This document shows positions 8,298 through 9,306 of a stretch of DNA of 9,306 nucleotides, one piece after another. Numbering within the stretch: position 1 is the first letter of the stretch; every line of letters begins with the position of its first letter. The position numbers and the translations under genes are program-made. Origin of the DNA: Acidobacteriota bacterium (lineage in GTDB: Bacteria; Acidobacteriota; Polarisedimenticolia; QHYA01); the NCBI GenBank assembly GCA_003223995.1, contig QHYA01000012.1, positions 1-9,306 on the forward strand. Direction: 5' to 3'. The notes under the pieces are model-generated. The model did not search any database. It worked only from the letters and a program-made list of their open reading frames with translations, and was not told the origin of the DNA.

Positions 8298-8825
8298 ATG
8301 AAGATCACGGCCCTCGAGGAATACGGGTTGAGATGCGTGTTGAGGCTCGCGATGGCCCAGGATGGAGGGCCGTTGACTGTCGCCGAGATCGCGTCCAGCG
8401 AGGGGCTGACGGTCCCCTATGTGGGGAAACTGATGTCAGTCCTGCGCCAGTCGGGGCTGGTGGAGAGTGTGCGGGGGCGCGGAGGAGGATATGTCCTGAC
8501 TCGCCCGGCCCACCAGATCTCAGCCGAGGAGGTTCTCCATGTCCTCGGCGAACCGCTGTTCACCGCAACTTATTGCCAGAGCCACCCCGGCATCCTCGAC
8601 GTGTGTACGCACCAGGGGAACTGCTCGATCCGGTCGGTCTGGCAGGTCCTCGGCGAGATGATCCACCAGGTCCTTCGCAAAACCTCCCTGGCCGATCTCT
8701 GCCAGCAGGAGGCGCAGTTGACCAAGCGCCTGGAGGATGGCTACCAGATCACGCTGCTGGGTCTCGGCGCTTCCGGAAGCGGCCCCGTCGGTTCCGGCGC
8801 GGCGCCAGCCAAGCTGCGGGAATAG
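8298..8825 (+). CDS. Rrf2 family transcriptional regulator (IscR/SufR-like), probable Fe-S sensor of the suf operon
   Basis: A 175-residue protein with an N-terminal winged helix-turn-helix of the Rrf2 type: EEYGLRCVLRLA (7-18), LTVAEIASSEGLTVPYVGKL (26-45) and the wing GLVESVRGRGGGYVLTRP (53-70). Residues 93-109 hold three cysteines (Cys93, Cys103, Cys109) in the region that binds a [2Fe-2S] or [4Fe-4S] cluster in IscR, NsrR and RirA. The spacing here is C-x9-C-x5-C rather than the C-x5-C-x5-C of E. coli IscR. CSIRSVWQVLGEMIHQVL (109-126) is the usual dimer helix. The last 20 or so residues are Gly/Ser/Ala-rich and probably disordered. It lies directly upstream of sufB and downstream of a promoter overlapped by a palindrome, so it most likely senses Fe-S cluster status and represses itself and the suf genes. 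GAGAG at 8286-8290 is the likely ribosome-binding site. Confidence 0.9.
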   Translation: MKITALEEYGLRCVLRLAMAQDGGPLTVAEIASSEGLTVPYVGKLMSVLRQSGLVESVRGRGGGYVLTRPAHQISAEEVLHVLGEPLFTATYCQSHPGILDVCTHQGNCSIRSVWQVLGEMIHQVLRKTSLADLCQQEAQLTKRLEDGYQITLLGLGASGSGPVGSGAAPAKLRE

Positions 8826-8858
8826 AGCGAACAGGGGCCAAGAGAAGAAGGCCAAAAA

Positions 8859-9306
8859 ATGACCACGACCAACAGGATCAGCGAGCTTGCGAACCGGGAA
8901 TACAAGTGGGGCTTTGTCACGCTCATCGAGTCGGAGACGGTCCCTCCGGGACTGAACGAGGAGATCATTCGCGTCATCTCGGCCAAGAAGGGGGAGCCGG
9001 AGTTCATGCTGGAGTGGCGCCTGAAGGCCTACCGGCACTGGCTGACGATGACGGAGCCTCGCTGGGCGAAGGTGCACTACCCGCCGATCGACTACCAGAG
9101 CATCATCTATTACTCCGCCCCGAAGCAGAAGTCCGCTCCGAAGAGCCTCGACGAGATCGACCCGGAGCTGTTGAAGACCTACGAGAAGCTGGGGATCCCG
9201 CTCACCGAGCAGCAGAGGCTCGCCGGAGTCGCCGTGGACGCCGTCTTCGACAGCGTCTCTGTGGCGACCACCTTCAAGGAGAAACTCGCCGATCTGGGCA
9301 TCATCT
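8859..9306 (+). CDS. sufB: Fe-S cluster assembly scaffold protein SufB, N-terminal part
   Basis: The first 149 codons are present; the gene runs off the window end. The start of the protein (MTTTNRISELANREYKWGF) and motifs such as PEFMLEWRLKAYRHW (47-61), PRWAKVHYPPIDYQSIIYYS (67-86) and LAGVAVDAVFDSVSVATTF (121-139) are characteristic of SufB. This is the scaffold that works with SufC and SufD to build iron-sulfur clusters in the cytoplasm, using sulfur supplied by SufS. The conserved catalytic Cys and the beta-helix core lie past the edge. The ATG at 8859 is supported by AGAAGG at 8846-8851, seven bases upstream. The gene begins 33 bp after the Rrf2 regulator, so both are probably transcribed from the promoter near 8217. 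sufC, sufD and sufS would be expected just beyond the window, though that cannot be seen here. Confidence 0.94.
   Translation, partial: MTTTNRISELANREYKWGFVTLIESETVPPGLNEEIIRVISAKKGEPEFMLEWRLKAYRHWLTMTEPRWAKVHYPPIDYQSIIYYSAPKQKSAPKSLDEIDPELLKTYEKLGIPLTEQQRLAGVAVDAVFDSVSVATTFKEKLADLGII

Overview
The window is GC-rich, gene-dense bacterial chromosome with eight protein-coding genes. Two are cut by the window edges. I see no mobile element, CRISPR array, rRNA or tRNA gene. The gene types (a sulfatase-fold lipoprotein with a long TPR tail, a large DUF255 protein, an Rrf2 regulator directly upstream of sufB) and the base composition suggest an Acidobacteriota-like or related deep-branching environmental bacterium. 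This is an inference from family resemblance and no single marker proves it.

Layout. At 2-115 (+) lies the last part of a PLP-dependent cysteine synthase / cystathionine beta-synthase family enzyme. It converges on 183-2558 (-), a predicted lipoprotein with an alkaline-phosphatase/sulfatase-fold domain and about nine TPRs. Diverging from that is a plus-strand pair: 2718-3335, a metallo-beta-lactamase-fold protein that has lost most metal ligands, and 3390-4583, a class I/II aminotransferase. Converging on this pair is 4601-6697 (-), a DUF255 (YyaL/SPATA20-like) thioredoxin-fold protein, preceded on the same strand by a small secreted Kazal-like Cys-rich protein at 6897-7157 (-). Diverging from those is an N-formylglutamate amidohydrolase-family gene at 7389-8141 (+).

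The right end holds the clearest regulatory unit. A sigma70-like promoter at 8217-8246 is overlapped by a 21-bp imperfect palindrome. It drives an Rrf2 (IscR/SufR-like) regulator with a three-cysteine cluster at 8298-8825, followed 33 bp later by sufB, which runs off the window. This reads as the start of an autoregulated SUF iron-sulfur cluster assembly operon.

Most of the window is ordinary housekeeping and accessory metabolism. The observations worth a second look are active-site departures: a Thr in place of the formylglycine Cys/Ser in the sulfatase-like protein, a dismantled HxHxDH motif in the MBL protein, and no C-terminal Arg in the aminotransferase. Also of interest are the suf-operon operator and the small Kazal-like protein. 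I found no convincing evidence for a wholly new multi-gene system.
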